DNA of 10,188 bases from positions 1 to 10,188 of the forward strand of contig JAFAKZ010000330.1 of assembly GCA_019234745.1 (NCBI GenBank). The letters are read 5' to 3'. The notes under the pieces were generated by a model. The model was not told the DNA's origin. It ran no database searches and saw only the letters and a program-made list of their open reading frames with translations. The DNA comes from Burkholderiales bacterium. GTDB taxonomy: Bacteria > Pseudomonadota > Gammaproteobacteria > Burkholderiales > Chitinimonadaceae. The position numbers and the translations under genes are program-made. Below are positions 1-7,979 of the stretch, piece after piece (positions within the stretch are counted from its first letter, which is position 1; every line of letters starts with the position of its first letter).

Positions 1-490
1 GCGCCAGCGCGCGCTTGACGATCTCGCGCGGGTGCACGACGGCCTGGTCTATGGTGCCCTCGAACAGCACTTCGGCTGCCAGCATGCAATGCTGGGAGTC
101 GAGGAACAGCACGCCGAAGGTTTCGCGCGGCTCGCGCCCCAGCCATAGGCGCAGATAGTCGCTGACGGCGCGCGGCGATGTGAACGCCGCGCGTTCGCTG
201 ATCTCTTCCTTCAATGCACGCTTGGCCATCTCCAGCACTGCCTGCAACTGCGCGTACTTGGCGTTGCCCATGCCGGGCACGGCGGTGAAAGATTCTAGGC
301 TGGCTTGGAACAGAGCGGTAAGTGAACCAAAGTGCTGCAGCAGCTCGCGCGCCAGATCGACTGCGCTCTTGCCGGGTAGGCCTACGCGCAGAAAGATAGC
401 GAGCAGTTCGGCATCGGACAGCGCTGACGCGCCACGTTGCAGCAGCTTTTCCCGCGGGCGGTCTTCCGCGGGCCAGTCGGTGATGGGCAT
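1..490 (-). CDS. radC: RadC family JAB/JAMM protein, C-terminus cut by window edge
   Basis: The first 163 codons are present, read leftward from an ATG at 488-490; the C-terminal part lies outside the window. The N-terminus [20 protein letters not shown] and the following [13 protein letters not shown] are the hallmark opening of RadC. A helix-hairpin-helix-like region around residues 70-80 ([15 protein letters not shown]) comes next, then the start of the JAB/MPN domain (LFLDSQH around residue 128; [14 protein letters not shown] at 150-163). The metal-binding H-x-H of the JAMM motif would fall just beyond the edge, so metalloprotease-type competence cannot be judged. RadC was once thought to be a DNA repair protein; its real function is unsettled. 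The start is chosen by family similarity because no clear Shine-Dalgarno sequence is visible. The gene is divergent from coaBC across a 152-bp gap, the usual betaproteobacterial neighbourhood. Confidence 0.95.
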   Translation of the reverse strand, partial: MPITDWPAEDRPREKLLQRGASALSDAELLAIFLRVGLPGKSAVDLARELLQHFGSLTALFQASLESFTAVPGMGNAKYAQLQAVLEMAKRALKEEISERAAFTSPRAVSDYLRLWLGREPRETFGVLFLDSQHCMLAAEVLFEGTIDQAVVHPREIVKRALA

Positions 491-642
491 GGTAGGCGAT
501 CAACAGTTATCAAATAGGCGTAGGCCGGCCGCGATTACAGCATGCATGGCGTTCCCTAGGCCGACAAAGTCGCGAGTGGACGCGAAATTGCCATTACACT
601 GTCGTATTGTTGGCAGTATGCACGTTGCAAAGGATCAAGCCA

Positions 643-1854
643 GTGTCTGAATCTCCTTCCAATCGGCCCAAGCGGCTTCTCTTGGGCGTCACGGGTGGTG
701 TTGCTGCCTATAAGTCGGCCGAACTGACCCGCCTGTTCGTCAAGGCCGGCTACGACGTGCAGGTGGTGATGTCGGAAGCAGCCACACGTTTCGTTGCGCC
801 GGCTACCTTCCAGGCCCTGTCTGGCCGCCCCGTGTTTACCGACCTGTGGGACAACCGCATCGACAACCATATGGCGCACATCGACCTGCCGCGTGGGGCC
901 GATGCCATCCTGGTAGCGCCCGCTTCGGCCGACTTTCTGTTCAAGCTGGCGCATGGCGCCGCGAACGACCTGCTGTCCACCCTGTGCAGTGCACGCGATT
1001 GTCCCGTGTTGGTGGCACCCGCCATGAACCGCCAGATGTGGGAGAACCCGCCCAATCTGCGCAACGTGGCGCTGCTGCGCCAGGACGGCGTGCATATTCT
1101 GGGCCCGGACGAGGGCGACCAAGCCTGTGGCGAGACGGGCCTGGGCCGCATGCTTGAGCCTGAGCAGCTATTTGCGCTGGTCGATGCCTTTTTCCAGCCC
1201 AAGGTGCTCAAAGGTCTCAAGGTACTGCTCACGGCAGGGCCGACCTTTGAGCGCATCGATGCCGTGCGCGGCATCACGAATTCCAGCTCCGGCAAGATGG
1301 GCTTTGCGCTGGCGCAGGCTGCCTTCGAGGCTGGTGCCGAGGTGACGCTGGTCGCCGGCCCCACCTCGCTGCCGACACCGGTGGGCGCCAAGCGCGTCGA
1401 TGTGGTCAGCACGCAGGACATGCTGACGGCCGTGAACGGCGTGGTGTCGAAGACGGATATTTTCATCAGCGTGGCGGCCGTGGCTGACTACTATGTACTG
1501 AACCCGTCCGAGCAGAAGATCAAGAAGGACGCCCATATCCTGACACTGGAATTGGCGCCCAATCCGGATATCCTGGCCAATGTGGCCGGCTTGGCCGCGC
1601 CGCCGTTCTGCGTCGGCTTTGCTGCCGAGAGCGAGAACCTGCTCGAGTATGGCGAACAGAAGCGCCGCCGCAAGAAACTGCCGCTCTTGGTGGCCAACCA
1701 GGTACAGTCGGCCATCGGTGCCGACGACAACGAAGTCATCCTGCTGGACGATCATGGCCAGCACAAGCTGGAGCGTGCGGGCAAGCTGGATATCGCGCGC
1801 GCCATCGTCAACCATACCGCGAAGCTCTACCGGGAATACCACACGAAATCATGA
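643..1854 (+). CDS. coaBC: Bifunctional phosphopantothenoylcysteine decarboxylase / phosphopantothenate-cysteine ligase
   Basis: Makes 4'-phosphopantetheine in coenzyme A synthesis: the CoaB half joins cysteine to phosphopantothenate using CTP, and the FMN-dependent CoaC half decarboxylates the product. The protein is 403 residues; E. coli Dfp is 406. CoaC covers about residues 1-185: flavoprotein start [14 protein letters not shown], active-site His79 in MAHIDL, the PAMNRQMW motif with Asn129, and Cys162 in ACGETG of the substrate clamp. CoaB covers about 190-400: [19 protein letters not shown] with Asn213, SSSGKMG, and the KIKKD lysines near 292-295. I chose the GTG at 643 because AAAGGA lies about 8 bases upstream and the protein then starts at the normal family point; the frame is open back to a TTG at 607. 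No strong promoter is evident in the gap shared with radC. The stop codon overlaps the dut start as ATGA. Confidence 0.97.
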   Translation: MSESPSNRPKRLLLGVTGGVAAYKSAELTRLFVKAGYDVQVVMSEAATRFVAPATFQALSGRPVFTDLWDNRIDNHMAHIDLPRGADAILVAPASADFLFKLAHGAANDLLSTLCSARDCPVLVAPAMNRQMWENPPNLRNVALLRQDGVHILGPDEGDQACGETGLGRMLEPEQLFALVDAFFQPKVLKGLKVLLTAGPTFERIDAVRGITNSSSGKMGFALAQAAFEAGAEVTLVAGPTSLPTPVGAKRVDVVSTQDMLTAVNGVVSKTDIFISVAAVADYYVLNPSEQKIKKDAHILTLELAPNPDILANVAGLAAPPFCVGFAAESENLLEYGEQKRRRKKLPLLVANQVQSAIGADDNEVILLDDHGQHKLERAGKLDIARAIVNHTAKLYREYHTKS

Positions 1855-2303
1855 AAAAGACGATCGACGTACGCCTGCTCGACGACCGCCTCAAGACGCA
1901 GCCGCCTGCCTATGCCACCGCAGGTTCGGCCGGCCTGGACCTTCGTGCCTGCATCGATGCGCCGCTGACGTTGGCGCCCGGCGCGACGGCGCTGATTCCC
2001 ACCGGTATGGCTATCCATATCGCCGACCATCACTTGGCAGCCATGATCCTGCCCCGTTCCGGCCTCGGCCATAAGCACGGCATCGTGCTGGGCAATCTGG
2101 TGGGCCTGATCGACTCGGACTACCAGGGGCAGATTTTCGTGTCGGTGTGGAACCGCGGCACGGAGACCTTTGTCGTGCAGCCGCTGGAGCGTATTGCGCA
2201 ACTGGTCGTCGTGCCCGTCGTGCAGGTGGGCTTCAATGTCGTGGAGTCGTTCGAGGCGTCAGAACGCGGCGAAGGTGGCTTCGGCAGCACGGGCAAGCAC
2301 TAG
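1851..2303 (+). CDS. dut: Deoxyuridine 5'-triphosphate nucleotidohydrolase (dUTPase)
   Basis: Hydrolyses dUTP to dUMP and pyrophosphate, which keeps uracil out of DNA and supplies dUMP for thymidylate synthesis; a cytoplasmic homotrimer in this family. The length of 150 residues matches E. coli Dut (151). All five family motifs are visible: [10 protein letters not shown] (residues 24-33), [11 protein letters not shown] (67-77), [13 protein letters not shown] (81-93) with catalytic Asp88, [11 protein letters not shown], and the C-terminal P-loop-like [12 protein letters not shown] (139-150) with Arg139 and Phe144. The ATG overlaps the coaBC stop by four bases and no good Shine-Dalgarno sequence is at the right distance, so translation is probably coupled to coaBC. 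Transcription should end at the palindrome 61 bases downstream. Confidence 0.98.
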   Translation: MKKTIDVRLLDDRLKTQPPAYATAGSAGLDLRACIDAPLTLAPGATALIPTGMAIHIADHHLAAMILPRSGLGHKHGIVLGNLVGLIDSDYQGQIFVSVWNRGTETFVVQPLERIAQLVVVPVVQVGFNVVESFEASERGEGGFGSTGKH

Positions 2304-2363
2304 ATCGCGCACTCTTACGGCGACCTGAGACCGTACAGCTAGCCCTACCATAGCCGCCGACCA

Positions 2364-2399
2364 AAACAAAAGAGAGCACCGCGGTGCTCTCTTTTGTTT
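2364..2399. terminator. Bidirectional Rho-independent terminator
   Basis: A perfect 36-bp palindrome centred between 2381 and 2382. Its GC-rich core is GAGAGCACCGCGGTGCTCTC (2372-2391), flanked by AAACAAAA on the left and TTTTGTTT on the right. Read rightward it gives a strong hairpin followed by a U-rich tail after dut. Read leftward the A tract becomes the U tail for the EAL-HDOD gene that ends at 2417. It sits between two convergent genes, as expected for a shared terminator. The 60 bases between dut and the hairpin contain nothing else that I recognise. Confidence 0.93.
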
Positions 2400-2416
2400 G
2401 ATACATACCGTTGGGA

Positions 2417-3634
2417 TCAGACGCCTAGCTCTTCCACCCAGGCCAGCGCCGAGACGTGTGCCTTGTTCAGCATATCCGGACCAATCTGCAGCTGTTCGCT
2501 CAGGCGCGGTACATCGGCCATTTCCGGGTCTTCGCAGGCTTCTGCCAGCTCGAGGAAGGGGCCGTACATACCCGTGCGCGACAGCAGGGCTTCCGAGACG
2601 CTGTCAGGCAGCAGCAGCGTTTCCAGAATCTTGTCCATCGGCATGTCGAGCATGACGTCGAGCAGCGAGAACACGCCGACGATGAACAGATTGTCGCGAT
2701 CCGTACCGTCGAGCAGGCTGGAGCCAAGCAGTTCGACCAGGCGGCCACGCGTCACGGCCGTCTTCATCAGCGCGGGCGGCGTGCCGGCGTCCGAGCTGGC
2801 CGTGACCAGCAACAGGGTCAGCCAGCGGTACAGCTTCTGGTAGCCCAAGATGGTGACGGCGTGGCGGAAGGAGTGGATCTCGCACGACAGGCCGAAGCCG
2901 GCGGAATTGATGTAGCGCAGCAGCTTGAAGGACAGGGCGACGTCGCGCTTCAGCGCATTCTCGATCTCGCTGATTTCTGCGTTGTTGCGCAGCATGTTCA
3001 GCAAGCTGAGGATGTTGGCGTAGGCCGGGTTGATGACCTTGGCCGACAGCGTTTCCGGGTGCGCAAAGTAGTAGCCTTGGAAGCAGTCGAGGCCTACGTC
3101 CAGGCAGTACTTGAACTCGTCCTTCGTCTCGACCTTTTCCGCCACCTGCAGCACGGGGAACTTGCGCAGTTCCTTGGACAGGCTCTTGACGTTCTCCAAG
3201 CCCAGTTGCTGGATGTCCAGCTTCACGTAGTTGGCGAACTCGAGGAAGGGAGCCGTCTGCGGCGTATAGGTGAAGTCGTCCAGCGCGATGCCGAAGCCCT
3301 GTGCACGCAGTTCCTTGGCTCGTACCAGCAGTTCCGGCGTGGCGTTGACGGACTCGACAATTTCCAGCACGACACGCTGCGGGTGCAGCAGTTCGAGGAA
3401 GTTGCTTTCCAGCATCGAGGTGGCCACGTTCACGAAGGCCAGCTTGCTGCCTACGAGCCAGTCGGCGCCCATGTTCGACAGCGTGTTCACCAGGATATTG
3501 GTGCCCGCTTGCATATCGCTGGAGAAGTCGGCGCTCAGCGCAGCTTCGTCCAGGCGGAACAGCAGTTCATAACCGATGATCTGCTGTTGGCGATTCAGAA
3601 TCGGCTGGCGACCGATGAAAGCATTGTTCTGCAT
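2417..3634 (-). CDS. EAL-HDOD (YuxH/CdgJ-like) signalling protein
   Basis: A 405-residue cytoplasmic protein with an N-terminal EAL-type domain (about 5-200) and a C-terminal HDOD domain (about 203-400), the YuxH/CdgJ architecture. In the EAL part the signature is ELLFR (23-27) instead of EALxR. The residues usually needed for metal and c-di-GMP binding can still be aligned: Glu23, Asn69, Glu91, Asp119-Asp120, Lys138, Glu166 and Gln186 (FQGYYF). The loop after DDF, however, reads TYTPQT rather than GTGYSS. The HDOD part has the typical KLLRYINSAGFGL and FRHAVTILG segments. Vibrio cholerae CdgJ, of this type, affects motility, so a motility role is plausible but inferred. I chose the ATG at 3632-3634 because GAGG lies 4 bases upstream; a TTG at 3667 would add 11 residues. 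The gene follows cheA on the same strand but has its own promoter. Confidence 0.93.
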   Translation of the reverse strand: MQNNAFIGRQPILNRQQQIIGYELLFRLDEAALSADFSSDMQAGTNILVNTLSNMGADWLVGSKLAFVNVATSMLESNFLELLHPQRVVLEIVESVNATPELLVRAKELRAQGFGIALDDFTYTPQTAPFLEFANYVKLDIQQLGLENVKSLSKELRKFPVLQVAEKVETKDEFKYCLDVGLDCFQGYYFAHPETLSAKVINPAYANILSLLNMLRNNAEISEIENALKRDVALSFKLLRYINSAGFGLSCEIHSFRHAVTILGYQKLYRWLTLLLVTASSDAGTPPALMKTAVTRGRLVELLGSSLLDGTDRDNLFIVGVFSLLDVMLDMPMDKILETLLLPDSVSEALLSRTGMYGPFLELAEACEDPEMADVPRLSEQLQIGPDMLNKAHVSALAWVEELGV

Positions 3635-3714
3635 ATTTCCTCGCGGAAAGGCGTCGAGCCTGTTCAATGTCTTGTTCGCAGGCGCTCAGGCCTTGAAGCT
3701 AATCGTCTGACCCC

Positions 3715-3743
3715 ATTATGCAGGGGACATATCAGGTTGGCAA
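3715..3743 (-). promoter_or_regulatory. Sigma-70-type promoter for the EAL-HDOD gene
   Basis: Read leftward, TTGCCA (3738-3743) is followed by exactly 17 bases and CATAAT (3715-3720). Each hexamer matches the sigma-70 consensus at 5 of 6 positions. The predicted start is near 3708, giving a leader of roughly 75 bases to the ATG at 3634. The -35 box lies inside a small inverted repeat, GGCAA-T-TTGCC (3739-3749), which could be an operator or chance. No terminator is visible after cheA, so read-through from the che operon is also likely. Confidence 0.7.
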
Positions 3744-3762
3744 TTTGCCGACTCCGCCTTCG

Positions 3763-5709
3763 TCAGCTCTTGTGTGTCAGCAGCTCCAGAAATTGCGAAG
3801 TCCTGATCGCAGACTGGTCCGACTGGTGATCTTCGAGCAGGCTTTCCATATCTAGCACGAGCACGACCGAGCCGTCGCCTGACAAGGTGGCACCGGCGAC
3901 GCCGCGCGGGCGGATGTTCTGCAGCGGCTTGATCACCACGTCATCGCGGCCGACGAAGCTGTCCACGGCGAGGATAAAGGAGTTCTCGCCCGTCTGCATC
4001 AGTACGCCGAACTGCGGCGTCTGCGTTTCCGTCCAGCCGATCAGGCGCGCCAGCGAGCGCACGGATAGAATCTCGTCGCGTACCACGATGGTAGCGCGGC
4101 CGGACACTTCCTGAATCTGGTCGGCACGGATCGGGATGATTTCGCGCACCATGGCGAGCGGCACGGCAAAGGGCTGGTCGCACACGCGCACCACGAGCAC
4201 GGGCAGGATGGCCAGCGTCAGTGGCAGCGAGATCGAGAAGCGCGTGCCTTCACCGACCACCGACTGGATATCGATGCGGCCGTTGAGCTTCTGGATATTG
4301 GTCTTCACCACATCCATGCCCACGCCACGGCCGGAGATGCTGGAGATCTGGTCCTTGGTGGAGAAGCCCGGCATGAAGACGAGTTGCAGGGCCTGCTTGT
4401 CGTCCATACTGTTGGCCGTCTCGAGGTCGATCAGGCCTTTTTCCACGGCTTTGCGGCGCAGGACGTCTGGGCGCATGCCCTTACCGTCGTCCGTGATCTC
4501 GATCAGGATATGGTCGCCCACCTGGGTGGCGGATAGCTGCACGATGCTCTTGGGCGGCTTGCCGATCGCCACGCGCTCTTCGATCGTTTCCACGCCGTGG
4601 TCCACGGCATTGCGCACCAGGTGCACGAGCGGGTCGTTGAGGTCTTCGAGCATGGTCTTGTCCAGCTCGGTTTCCTCGCCCGTCAGCACCAGCTCCACGT
4701 CCTTGCCCAATTGGCGGGCCAGGTCGCGCGCCAAGCGCGGGTACTTCTGGAACAGGCGGCCGATGGGCTGCATACGCGTCTTCATCACCGCGTTCTGCAG
4801 GTCGCTCACCAAGAGGTCAAGCTGGCCGATGGCCTCGTCCAGCGCCTTGAGCGTCGTCGGGTCCGTTTTGCCACCCAGGATGTCGGTGCGTAGTGTGGTC
4901 AGGCGGTTCTTGGTCAAGCCGATTTCGCCGGACAGGTTCAGCACCTGATCCAGGCGATTCGTATCAATACGGATCGTCGTTTCCTGCGCGGCCAACTGCT
5001 GGCCGCCGGGCGGCGCCTTGGGTGCTGCGGCGGGAACGGCAGGCTTCAGCGCCGGTGCCGCGGGTGCCGTATTGGTTGGCACGGGCGGCTTGGCGGCAGG
5101 TACGGCGGCCGGCAGCGGTGCGGCAGCAGCTTGGGCGGTGGCTGGCGCGGACTTGGCTGCGGCGGCGGCGGCGGCCGGCGCTGCGCTAGCGGTCGCTTTG
5201 CCACCAGTGATCGCGTTGAACAGCGCAACCCAATCGGGTCCGTCACCCGTGTGCTGGGCGGCAGGTGCAGCTGCAGGGGCTGGTGCCGGCGCGGCGGCGG
5301 TCGGTGCCGCAGGTGTACGGCCTTCCAGTGCGGCATCGAGTTGTGCCAGCAGCGTGGCATCGGCCGGCGCCGGCTGGCGCGCCTGCGCCAGGTAGCCGAA
5401 CATATCGCGCACCACGCCTGTGGCCGCCAGGATGACGTCCATTAATTCCGGCGACAGCGTCAGTTCGGCATTGCGCAGCTTGTCGAACAGGTTTTCCGTA
5501 CGGTGGCAGAGGTTGACGAGCGCATCGACGTTCAGGAAACCCGCACCACCCTTGATCGTGTGGAAACCACGGAAGATATCGTTCAACAGGTGCTTGTCAC
5601 CCGGGCGCTTTTCCAGCTCGACCAGCTTGTTGTCCACATCCGACAACAGTTCCGAGGATTCCGTCAGGAAATCCTGCAGAAGGTCGTCCATTCCGGCGAA
5701 TTCGCTCAT
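3763..5709 (-). CDS. cheA: Chemotaxis histidine kinase CheA without a recognisable P2 domain
   Basis: Receptor-controlled kinase that phosphorylates CheY. The protein is 648 residues. P1 (HPt) covers about 5-130 with the phosphorylated His50 in FRGFHTIKGGAGF. Residues 132-243 form an Ala/Pro-rich, probably disordered linker instead of a folded P2 domain; it contains one island, GDGPDWVALFNAITGG (155-170). P3 dimerisation covers about 246-315 (TTIRIDTNRLDQVLNLSGEI). P4 ATP-binding covers about 320-495: N box HLVRNAVDHG with Asn367, G1 DDGKGM (407-412), G2 GRGVGMDVV (460-468), GEGTRF. P5 (CheW-like) covers about 496-640. All kinase motifs look intact. The ATG is preceded by AAGGAA at 6-base spacing. 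It is the last che gene of the leftward operon, 33 bases after cheZ. The linker is GCN-rich DNA, including a GCG run near 5158-5178. Confidence 0.97.
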   Translation of the reverse strand: MSEFAGMDDLLQDFLTESSELLSDVDNKLVELEKRPGDKHLLNDIFRGFHTIKGGAGFLNVDALVNLCHRTENLFDKLRNAELTLSPELMDVILAATGVVRDMFGYLAQARQPAPADATLLAQLDAALEGRTPAAPTAAAPAPAPAAAPAAQHTGDGPDWVALFNAITGGKATASAAPAAAAAAAKSAPATAQAAAAPLPAAVPAAKPPVPTNTAPAAPALKPAVPAAAPKAPPGGQQLAAQETTIRIDTNRLDQVLNLSGEIGLTKNRLTTLRTDILGGKTDPTTLKALDEAIGQLDLLVSDLQNAVMKTRMQPIGRLFQKYPRLARDLARQLGKDVELVLTGEETELDKTMLEDLNDPLVHLVRNAVDHGVETIEERVAIGKPPKSIVQLSATQVGDHILIEITDDGKGMRPDVLRRKAVEKGLIDLETANSMDDKQALQLVFMPGFSTKDQISSISGRGVGMDVVKTNIQKLNGRIDIQSVVGEGTRFSISLPLTLAILPVLVVRVCDQPFAVPLAMVREIIPIRADQIQEVSGRATIVVRDEILSVRSLARLIGWTETQTPQFGVLMQTGENSFILAVDSFVGRDDVVIKPLQNIRPRGVAGATLSGDGSVVLVLDMESLLEDHQSDQSAIRTSQFLELLTHKS

Positions 5710-5742
5710 CTTCGCTTCCTTTTACTTCTACTAACGGACGCC

Positions 5743-6558
5743 TCAGAAACCCAGGCTGGCGAGCAAGTCGTCGACCTGTTCCTGGCTGGTGACCACATCG
5801 GTCTGGCCATCCTTGTACACGGGGCCTGCCAACATATCTGGATCGACTTCGCCGATGGGCGTGGCCTTGGGCGACGCACCGCTGGGCGAGAACTGCACCA
5901 GAAATTCCAGTAGGCCGGATTCCATTTCCTTGGCCATTTCGACGATCTTCTTGATCACCTGGCCCGTCAGGTCCTGGAAGTCCTGCGCCATCATGATTTC
6001 CAGCAACTGCTCGTTGGTCGCGCGGGCGTGGCCGGAAGTGGCCTTCAGGTGCTCGCGTGTACGCTGCGCCAGGGCCTTGAACTCTTCCACGTTCATCTGG
6101 TTGGCAAACAGGCGTTCCCAATCGGCCGATAGTGCTTCCGTCTCGGCTTCGATCTTGTTTTGCAGCGGCTGCGCCACGTCGACGGCATTCAGCGTGCGGT
6201 TGGCGGCCTGCTCGGTCAGCGTGGCCACGTAGGCGAGGCGGTCGCGTGCATCGGGGATGGTGGATGCGGCGCGTTCCAGCGACTTATCGAAGCCCAGCTC
6301 GCGCAGCGCGTCGTGCACCTTGCGCGTCAGTTGGCCGATGCTGGTGAACATGGAACGGGCCGGCTCTTCCATGGGCATGCCTGCCATGGCCGGCACCGCG
6401 GCTGCTTCTGCGGCGCTCGGTTCCGCTGCGGCGACAGGTTCGGGGGCTGTCGGGGGTTCGGCTGGGCTGCTCGGCGTAGTTGCGTTGGCATTGACGATGC
6501 TGTCGAACAATGCCTGCAACTCGTCGTTGTCGCCGCTGTTGATGGCTTTATCGCTCAC
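5743..6558 (-). CDS. cheZ: CheY-P phosphatase CheZ with extended N-terminus
   Basis: Speeds dephosphorylation of CheY-P and so ends the flagellar signal. The protein is 271 residues against 214 in E. coli; the extra length is an N-terminal extension. The catalytic segment MMAQDFQDLTGQVIKK is nearly identical to E. coli CheZ, with Asp196 and Gln200 matching the catalytic Asp143 and Gln147. The C-terminus SQEQVDDLLASLGF is the classic CheY-binding helix after a flexible tether (about 222-255). The long four-helix hairpin covers about 70-215. The N-terminus has a short hydrophobic motif, NDELQALFDSIVNA (11-24), followed by an Ala/Pro-rich stretch (25-66). The start is GTG (6556-6558) with AGGAG 6 bases upstream; no in-frame ATG fits. 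It lies 24 bases after cheY and 33 bases before cheA, the cheYZA order of polar-flagellum systems. Confidence 0.97.
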   Translation of the reverse strand: MSDKAINSGDNDELQALFDSIVNANATTPSSPAEPPTAPEPVAAAEPSAAEAAAVPAMAGMPMEEPARSMFTSIGQLTRKVHDALRELGFDKSLERAASTIPDARDRLAYVATLTEQAANRTLNAVDVAQPLQNKIEAETEALSADWERLFANQMNVEEFKALAQRTREHLKATSGHARATNEQLLEIMMAQDFQDLTGQVIKKIVEMAKEMESGLLEFLVQFSPSGASPKATPIGEVDPDMLAGPVYKDGQTDVVTSQEQVDDLLASLGF

Positions 6559-6582
6559 GTTGCGCTCCTGCGAATCTGTCGT

Positions 6583-6972
6583 TTACTTGCTCATGTTCTG
6601 GAAAATCTTGCCAAGCTTTTCGTCCAGCGTGGCAGCCGTGAACGGCTTGACGATGTAGCCACTGGCGCCGGCCTGCGCGGCTTCGACAATGTTTTCCTTC
6701 TTCGCTTCGGCAGTAATCATCAGTACCGGCAAGTGTTTCAGCGTGGGGTCGGCACGCACGGCCTTCAGGAGCTCGATGCCGGTCATGTTCGGCATATTCC
6801 AATCGGTGACGAGAAAATCGAAACTGGAGGATTTGAGCTTGTGCAATGCGACCTGGCCGTCTTCGGCCTCTTCGACATTGCTATAGCCCAGTTCCTTCAA
6901 CAGGTTTCGAACGATTCGGCGCATGGTCGAAAAATCGTCCACAACCAGGAATCGGATATTTTTGTCGGTCAT
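6583..6972 (-). CDS. cheY: Chemotaxis response regulator CheY
   Basis: Single-domain receiver that carries the phosphate from CheA to the flagellar motor switch (FliM/FliN). Its 129 residues match E. coli CheY in length and numbering: acidic pair Asp12-Asp13, phosphorylated Asp57 in [10 protein letters not shown], Thr87 in MITAEA, Tyr106 and Lys109 in GYIVKPF. It also keeps Trp58 and Met60. Every residue needed for phosphorylation and the Thr-Tyr switch is present, so this is the motor-type CheY and not a phosphate sink. The ATG is preceded by GGAG at 6-base spacing. It is separated from cheV1 by 57 bases, the largest gap inside the operon, but I see no clear promoter or hairpin there. Confidence 0.98.
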   Translation of the reverse strand: MTDKNIRFLVVDDFSTMRRIVRNLLKELGYSNVEEAEDGQVALHKLKSSSFDFLVTDWNMPNMTGIELLKAVRADPTLKHLPVLMITAEAKKENIVEAAQAGASGYIVKPFTAATLDEKLGKIFQNMSK

Positions 6973-7029
6973 AACACGCTCCGTTAAACCGCCGCCTCAA
7001 AACCGGCTGCGGACATTTGCATTCTGAAG

Positions 7030-7956
7030 TCAGGCCTGCAGGAAGGGAGAAATCGTTTCCGCCAGTACGAATGGGTCGAACTTTGCCACATAAGCGTCTA
7101 CGCCGACACTACTCCCCATCGCACGGTTGGCGTTCGACGACAGTGACGAGTGCATCACGACCGGGATGCCCTGGAAGCGCAGGTCGGACTTGATGTGCTT
7201 CGTGAGCACGTAGCCGTCCATTTCCGGCATTTCCGCATCGACCAGGATCAGCTTCAGCACGTCGCTCAGGCCTTGGCCTTCGTTCTGGTAGCGCGTCGCC
7301 AGGTTCTGTAGCTTTTCCCACGCTTCGGCGCCATTGGTGGCCTGGTGGTATTTCACTGCAAGCTTGTCGAGCACGCTGATGATTTCGCGCCGGGCGACCA
7401 TGGAGTCGTCGACGAAGAACATGAACTTTTCCTGGTCCACGGCCACAGCGGGGATGTCGGGCACCACGCTTTCGCCGATCACGCTCGACAGGATTTGTTC
7501 CACGTCGAGGATGGACACGAGCTTGCCGTCTTCCAGTTCGGTAATGGCCGTGATGAGCGCCTGGTTGCCTGCCAGCATCGATTCCGGTGCGCGCACGCGG
7601 TTCCAGTCTACGCGGATGATGCGGTCGACCGAATGCACCAGAAAGCCCTGCGTGTGCTTGGAGAACTCGGTGACGATCATCGTCTCTTCATTTCCCGGGT
7701 TGTCACCCGTACAGACGAAACGGGCGAGCGAGATGACCGGGATGATATTGCCGCGCAGCGAGATCACGCCCTCCACGCCAGGGGGCATGTTGGGCGTCTT
7801 GGTGATCTTCGGGGTCTGCGAGACTTCACGGACCTTGAACACGTTGATGCCGAAGGTCTCGCGGGTGCCGAGCGAGAACAAGAGGATTTCCATCTTGTTC
7901 GAGCCGGCCAGCTTGGTGCGGGCGTCGACGCTGTCGAGTAGGGTGGAATTCGTCAT
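7030..7956 (-). CDS. cheV: Chemotaxis coupling protein CheV (copy 1), CheW-receiver fusion
   Basis: CheV proteins couple receptors to CheA through a CheW-like domain and carry a receiver domain that CheA can phosphorylate, used for adaptation or as a phosphate sink. The protein is 308 residues. The CheW-like domain covers about 20-160, with SLRG (66-69) at the position of the conserved CheW receptor/CheA-contacting arginine region, and HTQGFLVHSVDRIIRVDW. The receiver covers about 177-305: acidic pair Asp183-Asp184 in FFVDDSMVARRE, phosphorylation site Asp240 in ILVDAEMPEMDGY, MHSSLS, and Lys in YVAKFDP. The receiver carries the longer helix-2/strand-3 segment usual in CheV. AAGGGA lies 7 bases before the ATG. 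It starts 23 bases after cheV2 and is clearly its paralogue (long shared stretches such as DARTKLAG, FGINVFKVREV, EMPEMDGY). Confidence 0.96.
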   Translation of the reverse strand: MTNSTLLDSVDARTKLAGSNKMEILLFSLGTRETFGINVFKVREVSQTPKITKTPNMPPGVEGVISLRGNIIPVISLARFVCTGDNPGNEETMIVTEFSKHTQGFLVHSVDRIIRVDWNRVRAPESMLAGNQALITAITELEDGKLVSILDVEQILSSVIGESVVPDIPAVAVDQEKFMFFVDDSMVARREIISVLDKLAVKYHQATNGAEAWEKLQNLATRYQNEGQGLSDVLKLILVDAEMPEMDGYVLTKHIKSDLRFQGIPVVMHSSLSSNANRAMGSSVGVDAYVAKFDPFVLAETISPFLQA

Positions 7957-7979
7957 GTAGGAGTCCCTTGTTGCCGCAC

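Noticed and set aside
588..624. TTGCCA and TATTGT/TATGCA as a promoter for coaBC
   Set aside because: Spacings of 11 and 23 bases between the hexamers are not usable; no convincing promoter can be named in this gap.
556..1842. Leftward open frames opposite coaBC
   Set aside because: Composition typical of antisense frames, no family motif, and coaBC on the other strand has all catalytic residues.
3739..3749. GGCAATTTGCC inverted repeat as a terminator for cheA
   Set aside because: Five-base arms with one central base cannot form a stable hairpin and there is no T tract on either side.
2456..3829. Long rightward open frame (457 codons) opposite the EAL-HDOD gene
   Set aside because: Its product is a Gln/Val/His/Arg-rich sequence without any domain, as produced by the antisense of a GC-rich gene; the opposite strand encodes a clear EAL-HDOD protein with a ribosome binding site and promoter.
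5150..5185. GCG/GCC run as a possible microsatellite or structured element
   Set aside because: It encodes the poly-Ala part of the CheA linker in frame; the repeat is short and imperfect, so it is ordinary low-complexity coding DNA.
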